Source: Acanthosepion esculentum (Eukaryota; Mollusca; Cephalopoda; Sepiida; Sepiidae). Taken from it: a stretch of DNA of 64,000 nt. Under the pieces are notes generated by a model, which ran no database searches, was not told the DNA's origin, and worked only from the letters and a program-made list of their open reading frames with translations. Where the stretch lies: NCBI GenBank assembly GCA_964036315.1, contig OZ038509.1, forward strand, positions 34,223,499-34,287,498. The letters run 5' to 3'. Shown one piece after another: positions 9,801-22,501 of this stretch. Position 1 is the stretch's first letter, and each line of letters opens with the position of its first letter. The translations under genes were made by a program, and so were the position numbers.

Positions 9801-11330
9801 TGAATATAGAAATAATATTCACATAGAATAACTTGTGCTTTGTAAAAAAAAAAGTATTTATTATGTAAAAATTTTCGTAATTTCTTTGGAGTTTTGACTA
9901 TAACCTGAAGTGCCAAACACTTAAAATTATTGAACTTGAATAACGCCGGTTGGTAGATATACCTAAGGTGTAGAAGCCGTGGAAATATGTTGCACTACGT
10001 TCCATGGATATCCATAAATGTTTTATATAATGCAGAATATTTCTGCATTCTGAAACATTTCCCAGAGATGTCAAATAGGTTTCATGCCTGATATGCGCCG
10101 TGGTCAGTCGAGTATCATTTGCGGAACACCCAAGATGGAGGATTACATTATCTTACTGAACAAAAAATTATCACCAGATGACATGGTAAGCATATAGAGG
10201 TTCAACAGATTTACCTAATGTCCAGTTCAAGCTCCGCCTGATTTTTTAAAACAGAATTAGAGGTTAAACGCTTGTTTCCTGTTCAGGATTTGGTTTCCAG
10301 TTCCTTCTGAAGTCTGCTTCAACTCTATACTCCTAACGTATAGCCTAAACTTTAAAAATATATTTACTATTTATTTATTTTTCCCTCAATAGGAATAGAT
10401 AGGTTCACCTATTGTCGGGTTCATACTCTTTCTTCAGTTTTTAGAACGGAAATAGAGGTTTATTCCTTGATTCCTGTTTAGGATTAGGTTTCCGGTTTAC
10501 TCAAGTCTTTTTTCATTCTCTTTCAATCTCAGTAGCCCCCTTGTGTCTTAGTGGCATTATCGCCTTGCTTGGGATGAATTGATTAAAAAAAAACATTAAA
10601 AATATATTTAACCGATTAAGTCAGACTTCATTTCAACTCCTTGTTTGCGAAATTCAGATAGACACACTCTCCAGCATTTTAGAACTTCCATAGCTTGCAC
10701 TATACTTTGCTGACAAGATAGATCAATAGACTCAAACGATCGCCTCCACAGAGAATCTGCTAGGAAGATCTGCAATGTCTCGTCTGAATAGACGACACGG
10801 TGCCAATTTTTCACGTTCCAATGAAAGACTTTTCTGATCGGAAAGAGCTACAGTAAACTATACTATTTTACCAATAATGGTAGTTTTGTGCGTCGAAACT
10901 TTACAAAATGAGCTAAACATTTCGTGAACATTGATTTGGGATGGCATTTTGATGAATCTCCTCCTCCATTATGTCGTTAGTAACTTTTCTTTCCATTTTT
11001 GCATTAACTTTGGACATCAACAGTTTTCACATGCCTTTGTTTACTGTCCAGATAAGAAAGGTATAAATCCATCGCTACTCCCAACAGTTATGGGTTAAAT
11101 AGTAGAGCTTGTAAATGAAGAAAATGATTATTCTCAAATAACTGGCAATGCAATATTCACTCGAAAAGAAAAATATTCTGACATGGTTCACAACAACTTT
11201 GATCCACAAAGGTAGATAATCTGTAAAAAACAAATCAATCAATTCTGTCAAGAATTCGCATATTCCTATTTTGTCCTTGCTACAGTTGTTCGGGAAAAAT
11301 ATAGTGTGGTTGCCATATCAGAATTCATTT
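9801..11330. other. No gene recognised
   Basis: AT-rich sequence. Near 10536-10575 a short stretch (AGTGGCATTATCGCC followed by TTGCTTGGGATGAATTGA) resembles 49232-49262, probably a dispersed repeat end. Nothing coding is supported. Confidence 0.45.
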
Positions 11331-11740
11331 TATTTCTGACCATAACAATTATTTCCGTCTATATTTCTGAGATGAGGTATTATGTACATTTGCTTATGTA
11401 CATTATTTACATTATTCGGACTATTGTCCTCATCTTTGTCGCCATATTTATTACAACGTTTCGGCCGTTGTAAGCTCCGGACTTCTTCAGGTGGTTGGAA
11501 TGTAGAGCTGAACCCCTTATTTCGCACATTGGGTAGACTGTTCTAGTTCCACGTGCCATGTCTAATGGATATCAGTTATCAGTTATCTCCTGTTAATTCC
11601 CCTCTCCGAGTTCTCCACCGCTTTAACCAGCTATTGAATTCACACTCTTTGGGTCCTGTCAGTTGATCTAACTAACGCCTTTATCCACTGTGCCATGTGT
11701 CCTTGAGGACATCTGTGTACGAATTTCTGGGTATTATAAA
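11331..11740 (-). repeat. Inverted arm of PLE/SINE-like unit, left
   Basis: The reverse complement matches 12331-12690 closely, including tRNA-like TGGCACAGTGGATAAAGGCG, the stretch GGAACTAGAACAGTCTACC, and a terminal motif with CCTGAAGAAG ... GGCCGAAACGTTG. Arms flank the PLE coding fragment. The tRNA-like module suggests each arm may be a SINE that shares its 3' end with the PLE. Confidence 0.7.
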
Positions 11741-11742
11741 CA

Positions 11743-12110
11743 GTTTGCCTTCCTTATGTGAAGGGGTTATCAGAGAAAATACAAAGGATCTGCGGTCCAT
11801 ATAACATCAGGACAACCTTCAAATGCTGGACGAAACTTCGCAGATATCTCTCCCGAATAAGACCCCCCCCCCCCATAGAGGAGAACTTGACAAAAGACTG
11901 TGTGTACGCTATCCCGTGCAGCTGCGGAAAGAAATGGAAAGGGGAGACAGCCCGCCCCCTTATGTAAGGCTTCAAGAACACCAGAAAGCTGTAACACGGG
12001 GGGGGGGGAATCAGGCGTGGATGACCACATATGGAGAGAAAAGGGAGATCACTGCCCTATGTGGGATCTGGTTGAGATCATAGACACAACATCATTGGAA
12101 AAATCGTAAA
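11743..12110 (+). pseudogene. PLE reverse transcriptase C-terminus and GIY-YIG endonuclease, frameshifted
   Basis: The first frame reads LPYVKGLSEKIQRIC, NIRTTFKCWTKLRRYLSRI, then CVYAIPCSCGKKWKGETARPL: the end of a Penelope-like RT leading into the Cys-containing GIY-YIG domain. The next frame continues RLQEHQKAVTRGGGNQAW, and a third gives HIWREKGDHCPMWDLVEIID, the normal downstream order. So at least two frameshifts split the domain near 11965 and 12030. Poly-C and poly-G runs (11865-11875, 12000-12008) sit near the breaks and may have caused one. The RT core is missing because the inverted arm joins at about 11740. Dead copy. Confidence 0.85.
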
Positions 12111-12330
12111 CTTAAGGAATCATCACATATGCCAGGCCATAAAAATCTCCTGAGCTGACCAAGCATAGAAATGAATACAATATGGGAACGAGTAATAAGT
12201 AGTGCCAGAGAAAAGCAATAATAACAACAAAAATTGTAATATGAGCTCTGGTAAAAACATGTTTGATAACCACAAAAATTGGAATATGAGCACTAGTAAA
12301 AGGGTTACTGAAGACATTAGGATTATAATA

Positions 12331-12690
12331 CCCAGTAATTCATACACAGGTGTCCTCAAAGACACATGGCACAGTAGATAAAGGCGTTAGTTAGATCCAG
12401 TGACAGGACCCAAAGAGTGTGAGTTCAGTACCTGGTTAAGGCGGTGGAGAACTCGAAGAGGGGAATTAACAGGAGATAACTGATAACTTACATCCATTAG
12501 ACATGGCACGTGGAACTAGAACAGTCTACCCCAGTGAGCGAAATAAAAGGTTCTGTTCGACATTCCAACCACCTGAAAAAGGCCGGAGAGTACAACAGCC
12601 GAAACGTTGTAATAAATATGGCCACAAAGATGGGGACAATAGTCCGCATAATGTAAATAATGTGCAATTATTTCCTTATGGATATATATT
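12331..12690 (+). repeat. Inverted arm of PLE/SINE-like unit, right
   Basis: Partner of 11331-11740. A tRNA-like head spans about 12362-12440 (TGGCACAGTAGATAAAGGCG, then GTGAGTTCAGTACCTGG), and the terminal PLE-type motif lies at 12572-12612. Related ends occur at 33.97-34.11 kb and, on the minus strand, at 32.85-33.01 kb. Confidence 0.7.
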
Positions 12691-12699
12691 AAATATATT

Positions 12700-13435
12700 A
12701 CGGGCCCAATGCCACACTACACTACTTCTATACATGCTATTTTGCATATGTTATCTTACAGGCTCTATTTCTACAATTTAGTGAGGGTGAAACTATTCAC
12801 TGTACTGTTCTTGTAATTTCTCTCGTTTCAATTTAGAAAATATTAAAGGTGTCCTCAGTAAGAAAAGTAACGAATTATTTTCTTCTTCGCTTTCATGATC
12901 CAATGAACAGCTCATGCTCTTATTGAGTTCATCTGTGATGTGACTGTGAAATTACATATATACTGACCTTAACAAAATTCAATAACGTAAAAAGTCTAAC
13001 TTTGGATTCACGCACTTGATCTTGTCTCTGAATTGAAAATCAGACTCAAATGCGTTGCAAGTCAGCACTACCTGAGGTTTGGCATTTATTTCTGACTTCC
13101 TGTAGTATAAGCGGTGAAATTATTGTAACTTCTGAAGATAAGTTCGTAAAATGAAATATCAAAGACTTCGTGATCTAACACTTTCGTCCCAGCCCCTCAA
13201 CCTCCGACGTCTTACTCTCTGGCTTGAGGTGTCTACTCGGTCGTAACCGAACTTAAGGGAGTGGCCGTAGGTCCCCTGAGCATCCGTAGATCATTCGACC
13301 GGTCCACTGATTTAATCCCGCTTCCTGCCCACGTTGTGTTTGGTTTGATCCAGAAACCAGAAGTGATGTTAATCCATTCACGGTCAACAGAACACGGCTA
13401 GAGAGTCTGTGCTAAGAAATTTAGAATGCACCAAA
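12700..13435. other. No gene recognised
   Basis: Unremarkable sequence. 13186-13400 is somewhat less AT-rich than its surroundings but has no open frame or RNA signature that I recognise. Confidence 0.45.
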
Positions 13436-13456
13436 TATATATATATATATATTTTT

Positions 13457-13510
13457 GTCATCCACAGACAGACTGTTTCGCTGTTTCACAGCTCATCAGT
13501 GTGGCTAGAC
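13457..13510 (-). ncRNA. Hammerhead ribozyme B (SINE type, 54 nt)
   Basis: Same fold as copy A. Stem I is CACA/UGUG with outer GUC/GAC. CUGAUGA is followed by stem II GCUGU/ACAGC with loop GAA, then GAA, stem III ACA/UGU and C at position 17. The differences from A (UAGC for UAGU in the stem I internal loop, GAA for GAU in loop II) do not touch conserved nucleotides. Confidence 0.83.
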
Positions 13511-13535
13511 GCCCGGTTGCCTCTAGCTAGGATCG

Positions 13536-13538
<3 letters not shown>
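13457..13538 (-). mobile_element. 5'-truncated hammerhead SINE (copy B) in (TA)n
   Basis: The minus strand retains only the B-box end of the tRNA head (TTTCGATCCTAGCTAGAGGC) and the hammerhead. (TA)n lies on both sides: 13436-13452 directly follows the 3' end, and 13538-13600 replaces the missing 5' part. Confidence 0.75.
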
Positions 13539-13595
<57 letters not shown>

Positions 13596-13600
13596 ATATA
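13538..13600. repeat. (TA)n microsatellite
   Basis: Nearly pure TA with one TTTA interruption. Confidence 0.95.
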
Positions 13601-13839
13601 TCCGCAGAAAGCCTGACAAACAACTATTCAATGGTTGAATTGTTAATGTCTTTTATATAGCAGAAAGAATAGTATAGAAAAGAAACAGGTCACAGAAAAG
13701 AAAAGTAATTGTCGTAAAAACTCATACACTGGATTCTAGACAGAGAGAAAGTGGGTTGTGATTAACTTATTGTTAAATCGTCTCAGAACGATATCCGACC
13801 CTTGCGACGGAGAGATAAAGATTTCTGTGCGCGGCTTAA

Positions 13840-14360
13840 AGTTTATAGTTGCGTTCCGCCTCGGCAATAGTAACAGTAGTAGTAATCTTCGTAGTAACAG
13901 AAGCAGCGGTACTTATATCAACAGTACATGTTAGCGGACGCTTCGTTTCAATCCCTGACGTCACTTCCTCTCCCCCTCGACTCTCCAACTCAACTCTCCG
14001 CTGTCTCTCTCTTACGTCTGCCTCTTACGTCTGCAAGGAGATGGAGAGAATAATTCGTCTTACTCGGGCCAAATTCTCTCTACTTCCTCTCCAGGAATTT
14101 TCTCCAGTCTCTCGTATATGAACGATGATCAACAAAACAAAAGAAAATACTTCGTGTAATTTCGTTAAAGGCGAGGGGTGGTTTGTTCGACGTTTCCGTT
14201 CCCAGTGTTAGTAATAATAGTAGCAGTAGTAGTCTTAGATGTTGAAGGAGTAATTCGCTTCTTCGTTCTTATATCAATGGCACATGTTAGCGGGCGTTTT
14301 AATTCCAATATCTGACGTCACTTTCATTTCAACTCTGCTCACTTTCAATCTCCGACATCT
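13840..14360 (+). repeat. Imperfect tandem duplication, period about 340 bp
   Basis: 13850-14010 and about 14190-14345 share blocks in the same order: AGTAGTAGT-rich start, TTATATCAA, ACATGTTAGCGG, TCTGACGTCACTT and CTCTCC. The copies are diverged. No coding role is recognised. Confidence 0.5.
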
Positions 14361-15356
14361 CTCCACCCAGCTCGACAGCACTCAAAGACAGACGAGCCAA
14401 AAACTACCACTTTTTCAGCATAACTCCGCGTTTATATTGATAAACCTGGTTGATCATAATCGGCCCTTGGCCCTACTACTTCGTACGCGATTATCATGGG
14501 TTCTGGTTATTTTCAACCAAAATCATGTGAATTCCAAAGTTCCACATAGCTTACTAAGTTCTATTTATAATTTTAACCGATAAAAAATATTCTGACCATC
14601 CTCATTGTCTTCCTAATGACCCAATTCCAAATGTGTACAACTCCTGCCCTAGATCAGATTTCCCTTCAGTAAACAAAAATGCTCTGATCTAATTTCGCTA
14701 CTCAGATCCACTCCCATTTCAATTAAAAAAAAATATACGCGTGTGTGTTTCACCGACTCTTTTCTCTGTCACAGTGAGTTCCTGAATGTTTGCCAAAATA
14801 CGAGCTGACATCTTCAATCACGATTGACTTCAAGGAAAACAATTGAATGAAATTTCCACGAAACATGTTGATTGTTTTCCCAAATGACTGTTCGATCGAT
14901 ATTCGATGAAGGAAAACAAAACGATTTTAGCATCTGAAGAACGTACCCGAATCTCCTTTAGCATTCGATTTTACTTGTTACTTAATATCAGTTCTTCGAA
15001 GAAAACGTAACTTCAGAATATTTTATCATAAATAATCGCATCAAGAAGAGGATTACTTTTTTTTAACAGTTTTTTTTTCTGTGTCCGGTCGTGTAGAATT
15101 GTACGTGGAAATGAACAAGAGAATCTTTAAAGAGATGTGTTTTAACAAGCCTTTTTTACATTGATATTATTGTTTTTTATGGTATACTTAAAATGGGAAT
15201 ATTAAAGCTGTTTTACTGTATAATGCTTTATATTGTATATATATATATCAACATTATCATATCTATATATGATATTGAATACTGTTTTATATTTTACATG
15301 TATCAACATTATCATACTATCTATATATGTTATTAAATTGTATATTGTGTCTTATA

Positions 15357-15413
<57 letters not shown>

Positions 15414-16220
15414 TTAAAAGTAATATATAAATGATGTAATGTATAATTTCGATATATTTTCATATATTACAATATATAAATTACTGGGTCTGGTTCTGTA
15501 GATGGAAATGAACAAGAGTCACTTTAAAGGGGTGTGCCTTTGCAAGCCTTTTTTGCTTTGATATTATTGTTCTTTAAAATGAGTATATTTATGTGGTTTT
15601 AGTTAAAATCTTTAAAAGGTAATGCTTATATTCAGTATGTCTTTTAATACACACACGAACACACACACATATATATTATTTATATAATTTAAACGTGTTT
15701 TATTATATTTATTTGTCTCATCAAACTTTGAATTTTATTTTTATACCTAGCGTAGAGCTAGGATAAGATTATGTAAAAAGTGTTCAAATTTCATCGTTTT
15801 TTTTTGTTGGTTGTAATACTTTCGAAAATTATTAATATATATACATAATCAGATTAAAGTAAATAAAATTTGTGATTACTTTTGATGATGAGAAATATTT
15901 TAATTAAAATTCTAAATACTGGTATTATCATACGCAAATGACGTGATAATTAAACAAAAAACGAAACTGTTTATAACTATATGTAAGGGAAATAATGTTT
16001 GTTTGTTTTTTAATTAATGCGTTAGCGGGAAATATGATGCTGAAAAACGTAAGGGTGACGATCATATTAAGTTTCTTAAATTTTTTAACAAATTTTCTCC
16101 ATTAGAAAATATATTTCGCTTAATGTAGCTTCAAGTATCCGACCAACTTCGGACGCCATATTTAATGAGACATGTTTCAATGAATACTTGCTAGCTGAGT
16201 CCATTTTATGAATATAAATA
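14361..16220. other. AT-rich DNA with internal direct repeats; no gene
   Basis: 15080-15175 and 15483-15575 are diverged direct copies (TGGAAATGAACAAGAG and AAGCCTTTTTT in common). Between them is a doubled TATCAACATTATCATA motif and a (TA)n run at 15358-15410. Confidence 0.55.
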
Positions 16221-16224
16221 TATG

Positions 16225-16251
16225 ACTATATAAACACGAACACACACAAAC

Positions 16252-16332
<81 letters not shown>
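16225..16332. repeat. (CA)n-(TA)n compound microsatellite
   Basis: CA-rich to 16290, then TA to 16332. Confidence 0.93.
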
Positions 16333-16333
<1 letters not shown>

Positions 16334-17577
16334 CCTTGTAGTTATTAGTTATATGTAGTTATTAGCTGAATCTTAATCTCATGTTTTCACTGTATATCAT
16401 TCCTCTGATTTATATCCATCAAAGAAAATTTATATATTTTAATTATTTAAAAAGAAATGTCCTTCGTGGTCCGGTCCTCAAGGTCTTAGAACGATGTTTT
16501 AACCAAGGTGCTAACTCTGCGCTGGTCAGTGCTGACCCTGGTCCAATCTGGTTGTGTGTCGCTGGCCGCTTCGATCCACATCAACTCTGTCCACGCTGTT
16601 TTCTTGATCTCAGAGCAGTGGAAAATCGAAGGTCGTAGTCACGCAACGCTGGTTCAAGTCATGGCGGGTGCTATATTCAGAGAAAAAATATCTTCGCGAT
16701 GAAAAATAAAGCTAGAGATTTGTGAGGTTAATCTTCAATTTGTTTATATAAGTATTGGTACAACAAAAAGTAACCCTTCCCGCATCAATCTCTATAGTGA
16801 CACTGGGTCTTGTTTAAACTTCTGGAGGAGCTGAATTCAAAGTTTTGGAATAAGGAAATCTGGTGGCAGTTGAGGATTCCTGAGGCACTCGATACGGGAT
16901 CTTAGCCCCAAATCTCTGAGCTCCCCAAAGCAATATGCTTATATGTACGTCTGCTCGAAACTGGTGTGGAGCCGAATTGTTGTGGGGAATCGGGGGTTTC
17001 ACAATTTTCCTTAATACCAATTAAGGTTTTCTTTGTTCCCTATTTCTGCTTTCTTAATCAACTTTCCAAATTTGGAGAATTATCCACCTTCCATGGGAGT
17101 AGTTACAAGGATTGCTCCTTCCTTAACTCCAACCTTATTCACTCCACATCTTGCACCGTCACTCCACACAGGCAAGGCTAAATTCTGCCACTTCCTCTTT
17201 CTTCCTCGGTATTCTAACACTTCTCGGAGCTGGTATGACTGTCTGTGACAAATCTAATTTCTAAAGTGCGTAGGTGAATGGGTGCACTTTATTCTTCTCG
17301 TTAATTTCGATTCTCCTTTCCTGGATTCACTTGTCCACACACCAGATCAACTTCTCATTTTAATCTTCCACTCACTTTCCGTTGCCATTCTTACTCTTCT
17401 TCCGTTCTTACCCATTAGTAAAATTTCCGTTTTTCTAATTCTTCCATATCCAGTAACCCCTTATGTCTAATGACTTTACTGCCATTTTTTTGTAAATCGA
17501 TTTAGAAAAAAAGAAAAAAAAACCTCCAAAATACGATATACATATAATAACAGAAATAATTGCTACTTGACATGTAG
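16333..17577. other. No gene recognised
   Basis: 16470-17260 is less AT-rich with frames up to about 85 codons on the plus strand, but they show no domain and overlap in several phases. Confidence 0.4.
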
Positions 17578-17850
17578 TCACTTATCCTGCGTATGACGAT
17601 AAACTGCATCCGGCAGCAAAGTCTCTGATCAGGAGGTTTTGAGGAGTGTGAAACCACCTCTTAGTTACTGTTGTTGCAAGGTTCACTTTGACCTGAGGTG
17701 GTATCACCTTATAGGGTCTCGAAACTGGGGTCAAAACATGAAAATATAAAAATACATTAGAAAAGATTATCAGCGATACATTTTCATAGTAAAAGAATAA
17801 AAAAAAAATAATAATAAAAAATTACTAGCAATACATTTTTGGAAATAAAT
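17578..17850 (+). repeat. Unclassified dispersed repeat family R1, copy 1
   Basis: Shares blocks with 24290-24640 and 34730-35115 in the same order and orientation: TATGACGATAAACT, CGGCAGCAAAG, CTGATC-GGAGGTTTT, CCACCTCTTA, AGGT-CA-CTTGACC. Each ends in a run of short units around CAGCAATACATTTTT. It may be a LINE or SINE 3' end; I cannot assign it. Confidence 0.7.
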
Positions 17851-20045
17851 AACAAAGCTCACAAGAAAATAAAATTTCAGCATTATATTAGCCATAAGGA
17901 GTTGATATGCTGTTACAAAACGAAAAAACAAATCATGTAGTCACCATCGGATTTGATGCATTTGTCACATGTGTGTACGAAATCATAATTAACAGTCTCA
18001 TCGAGATGAACGGGTATTCGCCCAGGGAGGCCTCGTGCTTTGAGCGCCTAATTATCACACGCGTCGAGACCTTCGAACTTTTCAAACCACTATGTTTATC
18101 GTCAGTTACGAAATTTGTAGTATTACTCCAAAAAATAATCAACAATATTTTCCTTGCTAAAAATAAATATTTAAATTGGGAAAAATATTTATTAACTAAT
18201 ATATTGTGATTTTAAATTTCTGGAGCGTAATTTTTTCGTACAATTATTCGTGATTAAGTTATTTATTCGGTTTTCAGTTTTTCCGCAAACCTTTGGCCAG
18301 GATTGGTTTTCATTGTTGTAGACAAGCTGAAATTTTCAAAAAACCTTTCGTATAATTTAATACTTAACATTTCGTATATTTCATTCGAATATACTTTATT
18401 ACTGAAGCTTAGTGATATTAAATTAAACCCATTTAGCGCATAAAAACCTAGTTATTGTTAACACAAATTTTAGAAATTGTATTAACACAGCTTTTATTGC
18501 CTGCTGGCATGCTGACAAAATTATACGCATTCATAAAACAACGTCAATACGTGACACTCTTCTTATGTAAATACATTCTGTCTCTTCTATCATACCAAAG
18601 TAATTAATTCGGTTGTATTGTAAAGAAGGAAAAACAAAAAAAAAATTTTTAATTTGTTTTGCAAAGAATCTTTGTAATTCATTTTTTCAATCTGAAAGAA
18701 AACAAATACTCAATAATAAAATTTATTTAAATTTGTAGAGTCCGGTTTGAAGATGGTTTATTTTCTTCGTTTTCACATTCCTAAACAGCTACACATTCTT
18801 TAGTTCCACTAGTTCTAAACTTCGCAACTAAAACTCGCCATGCCAGTACACTGTAACGAAAGACTATAAGTCCATTCGTATTCCACTGGCAAGATGTAAG
18901 TTCCACTGAAGCAGCTTCTTCCCACGAACCGCTTCTTTTTGGAACAGATTTTCACGGGGATGCTTCCCCGATCACTATAAACTTAACCTGTTCAAGTCTA
19001 AGGTTAACCGTTGTCTTCCCTATATATCTCCATAGACTGTGCCCTTTGCTCTGTAATCGTCTACCACGAGTGGCTCTTGGGCCTTGTAGATGGTGAAAAT
19101 CCTTATAAAAATATCAAGATAATAGTATGCACTTTATTTTAAAAAATATTAGCAGGAACAAAGTAAAAAAGCTTTTATGACAAGCGACATTTTTCATAGC
19201 CGTACTGTTCAGAAAACAATATAAATTAAATAGCACAGGTGTCACACCTTTATACCACAGGTGTTTTATACATCCTTTCATTTCGTATTGTTGATCATGC
19301 TTCCATTTCGTGCTCTAGTTTTTTCTGTTTTTTTCTATTTTCCTTTATTCTTTTGCTTATATTTGAAAGCTCTTTTTAAACAAGAATACACGATGTTGAT
19401 AAAAAAAATTATGCTATTAATGCTGCTATACTGTGAATTTATGAAAAGTATACGTTGATAGCTTTGATGATATACAAACTGTTATCATCGAGGTCAAAAG
19501 CGAGGAACAGAAAAAGCGTTCTAATCTGAATTGATTCCAATACTGAGAATAAATGGAATTCGAATCAATGGACTCTTCAATCGCAAATCAAAAATATATA
19601 TTTTGGAGTTTAAAATATAAAGCTAAAAATCCATCTGTTCCTATCCATATCTAGATTCGCTTTGTGACTGACAGAACTGAGTGCCTGTGATCTGTGTTTG
19701 AAAGTAGTTAAAAGCAAAAACATATCAAAGGGTGATTTTATGCATTCGCCACAGTCATCTGACCTCGTATGTTTCAGGTTTTACATTTCTACGTACTTTG
19801 TATTATGAGTTTTGGCATTTCCAGATTGAATCGCCATAAATCTTGTTTTTCCCTTTCTCGGGGTCGTCTCGCATATACCTTCTCATTCAGAATTCTTGCT
19901 ACAAAATATAGCAATTAGGTACAATTGACCCCAAAAGGGCCAATGTTTATTCCGTAGAAAATACAATGTGAAACATGCCTATATGAGGTGGCAATTTTTA
20001 ATATTTTACAGAAGTTAAATGTGGTTGAAGATTATGGCTTAGTAC
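17851..20045. other. No gene recognised
   Basis: AT-rich. The 100-codon frame at 17907-18209 is overlapped on the opposite strand by a 70-codon frame and shows no family motif. Confidence 0.45.
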
Positions 20046-20066
20046 TCTGTATCTCTCTCTCACTCA

Positions 20067-20145
<79 letters not shown>
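20046..20145. repeat. (CT)n-(TA)n microsatellite
   Basis: CT-rich 20050-20098, then TA to 20145, ending exactly where the SINE head begins. Confidence 0.95.
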
Positions 20146-20148
<3 letters not shown>

Positions 20149-20475
20149 GGTGGATTAATGGATAGCGGCTTGGTTTGAGGAATCGGAGAGCCAAATTCCT
20201 TGGGAAAGGTATGAATCCTCTTCTCCCTCCAGCTAGGGCTAAATAGCCTTGGATGCCAACTGGTCTAGGCGAAGAATTCAAAACCTGTGGAGTGTCGTTT
20301 GGGGACGTTGTGGTTCTAGGTCTCTCTATTCGACCCTTCAAAAAGTGTGGATGGTTCTGCACAAAACCTTCACCGCTATAATCAAATCATATGTACTGGT
20401 GTCTGGCTGGCGGTTCCTAGGAACTGATCTGCTTGACCGTCATATGTCAAATTCGACGGGAGAATCGAGTATATA
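20146..20475 (+). mobile_element. tRNA-derived SINE, second family (S), copy 1
   Basis: The head reads GTGGATTAATGGATAGCGGC then TGAGGAATCGGAGAGC. The body includes TTGGGAAAGGTATGAATCCTC and GAATTCAAAACC, all shared with the 22.5-23.0 kb copy on the other strand. The 3' end (ATTCGACGGGAG) runs into TA. The B-box segment is deleted. Frames of 100-137 codons across it are artefacts. Confidence 0.7.
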
Positions 20476-20952
20476 TATTGTATTCATGTTTATATATTTT
20501 AAATGTGAGAATGCTGAACATCAAGGACGTAGCGATTATGAATATATAAGTATAAAAATCATCACTCTCTCCCTCTTTCTCTCTCTGTTGTACAGTTTAG
20601 ACATATTCTCTCTAATCATTTTTGTTAAGTTTCTTTCATACTCTCGGATAAGATTTTGGTGACATTACTAAAAGACGAGAGAAAATCGCTGTGTTTATAA
20701 ATATTCATTTTATTACCAAGTACTTTCGATATATTCAAGGGTATTGTTTATAATAAAGTGAATATTATAGTATCTGTTATTGTCAGCTACAAATTGCTGT
20801 GTTATCTGAAAGTTAAATTTCTTACAAATGGAGTGAGGATTTTCTCTCGTCTTTCACTAATGACATCAAAAAAATTATCCGAGGGTATGAAAGGATCTTA
20901 ACGAAAAAGAGTAGCCAGAATATGTCTAAACTGTACAACGAAACATGCCTTA

Positions 20953-20988
<36 letters not shown>

Positions 20989-22428
20989 TGAAAGAGAGAT
21001 AGAGAGAGTTGGGAAATGAGAGTGTAACGGAGAGAAATAAGGAAAGAGAGTGCGTATTTTTAAAGTTTTCTGACTTTTTTATGGAAAGCTAACAGAAGTG
21101 CACGATTTTCAAAAACGTACCGAAGACTCTCCAGACTATGATTTTTATCATTTCCCACAAAGGAACTCAATAAAGCCACTAAGACGCAATGGCGTTACTG
21201 AGGGTGAGAAAACATGAGAAAAACACAATTAAGGGGAGAGGGCAATAAAAGGACAGGAATTTAAAAAAAAACAGAGGATAAGGATTGAGTTTGTATTTAT
21301 ATTTTTGAACAACAAATTGACTGCGAAGCCAGGAACCAGAAGAGAGTTCTACAAGCGAGAAGAGCGAGAGAAGGAACTTTAAGCATAGAATTTACGGCTA
21401 TATCTAGCCATTTCACCGCTAAAATGATGAGACTTTGCCGACAATCTAGTTCTGCGCTTAAATTTGTTAAGTCTAAGTAGCATAGTGGTAAATTCTTCAA
21501 AACAATTACCATGAGAATATTTATAGAAAAGGCTCAGTGAAACCACGTCATGGCGATTGGAAAGTGACTGAAGCCGAGATACTAGGTCATGACCAATAAT
21601 ATTGCAGATTCTACTTTGTATTCACAGGAGAAGCACCAAATCAGATGTAACAGAAATATTCAAAACATAGACGAAAACTAGATTTATAAATATGTAAGAT
21701 ATGTAGACCTAGCAATTGATTCAACATAATCTATTTCATCACAGTAGTAAATGATAGCACGAGTAGACGATTAACAGAGAGAAGATTTGTTTTGAAACGT
21801 TATTTGCATATATATAGAGAGAGAATTATGAAAGCCATATATATATATATATATATATGGCTTTAATAATTCTTTTAACTTTTTCGTCCTGCACATCATC
21901 AGAAGTATTCATTGGAACGACAATAATAAAAACTGCGAAACAGAAAAAGATACGGGGGGGGTGTAAATAAGGATCTACGACTAAACAAATTAATTGTTAA
22001 AAAACAAACACACCAGTGTAAAGTAACCCATAGTAAGTACAAAACACAAAAAGTATTACTCACGACCCACGACACAGAATTTTCTTCTGATTGCACAAAA
22101 TCAGTCGATGAAGCTTGATTTAAACAGCTTCTAAAAACCGTATGTTTTAATTTCTAACCGACCGAGCCTTGGTCAGCACCCTGAACGCTCCATCAAAACA
22201 TAAGACAGCTAATAGCATTAATCGCTTGACTAAGTTCGTTTGTGAGTCATTGATTAAGTTAAACTTGGGTTACGCTTCCGAATATAAATGAAACACAAGA
22301 GTAAATGTAACACAAGAAATATTCCAACAGGTGCTGAAATAATTTCGGCTCGGCAGTCTTCTTAAAATCTGACCAAACGTCGTAATTTGTTGTTAACATT
22401 TTCTTGTTTAGGCCTAGAACTTTTCAGC

Positions 22429-22432
<4 letters not shown>
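20476..22432. other. No gene recognised; short microsatellites
   Basis: TA/GT at 20951-20990 and TA at 21837-21858. On the minus strand 21905-21870 has a CTGATGATGTGC ... GACGAAAAAGTT motif like PLE/LINE ends, not a foldable hammerhead. Confidence 0.5.

Positions 22433-22500
<68 letters not shown>
22433..22500. repeat. (TA)n tail of the adjacent SINE
   Basis: Pure TA of about 68 bp at the 3' end of the minus-strand SINE. Confidence 0.93.

Positions 22501-22501
<1 letters not shown>

Noticed and set aside
12570..12620. CTGAAAAAGGCCGGAG...CAGCCGAAACGTTG as a hammerhead; similar motifs at 4481-4510, 11480-11500, 32880-32910 and 48215-48245
   Set aside because: The core-like CTGANGA and GAAAC are there, but an unpaired base intrudes between core and stem II, and I could not close stems I and III. 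Treated as a PLE-type terminal motif, possibly related by descent.
16600..16680. Possible tRNA-like head (GCAACGCTGGTTCAAGTCATGG)
   Set aside because: B-box-like only; no A box at the right distance and no tRNA fold.
17907..18209. 100-codon plus-strand frame as a small host gene
   Set aside because: No motif, an opposing 70-codon frame, AT-rich context and no splice or promoter evidence that I can judge.
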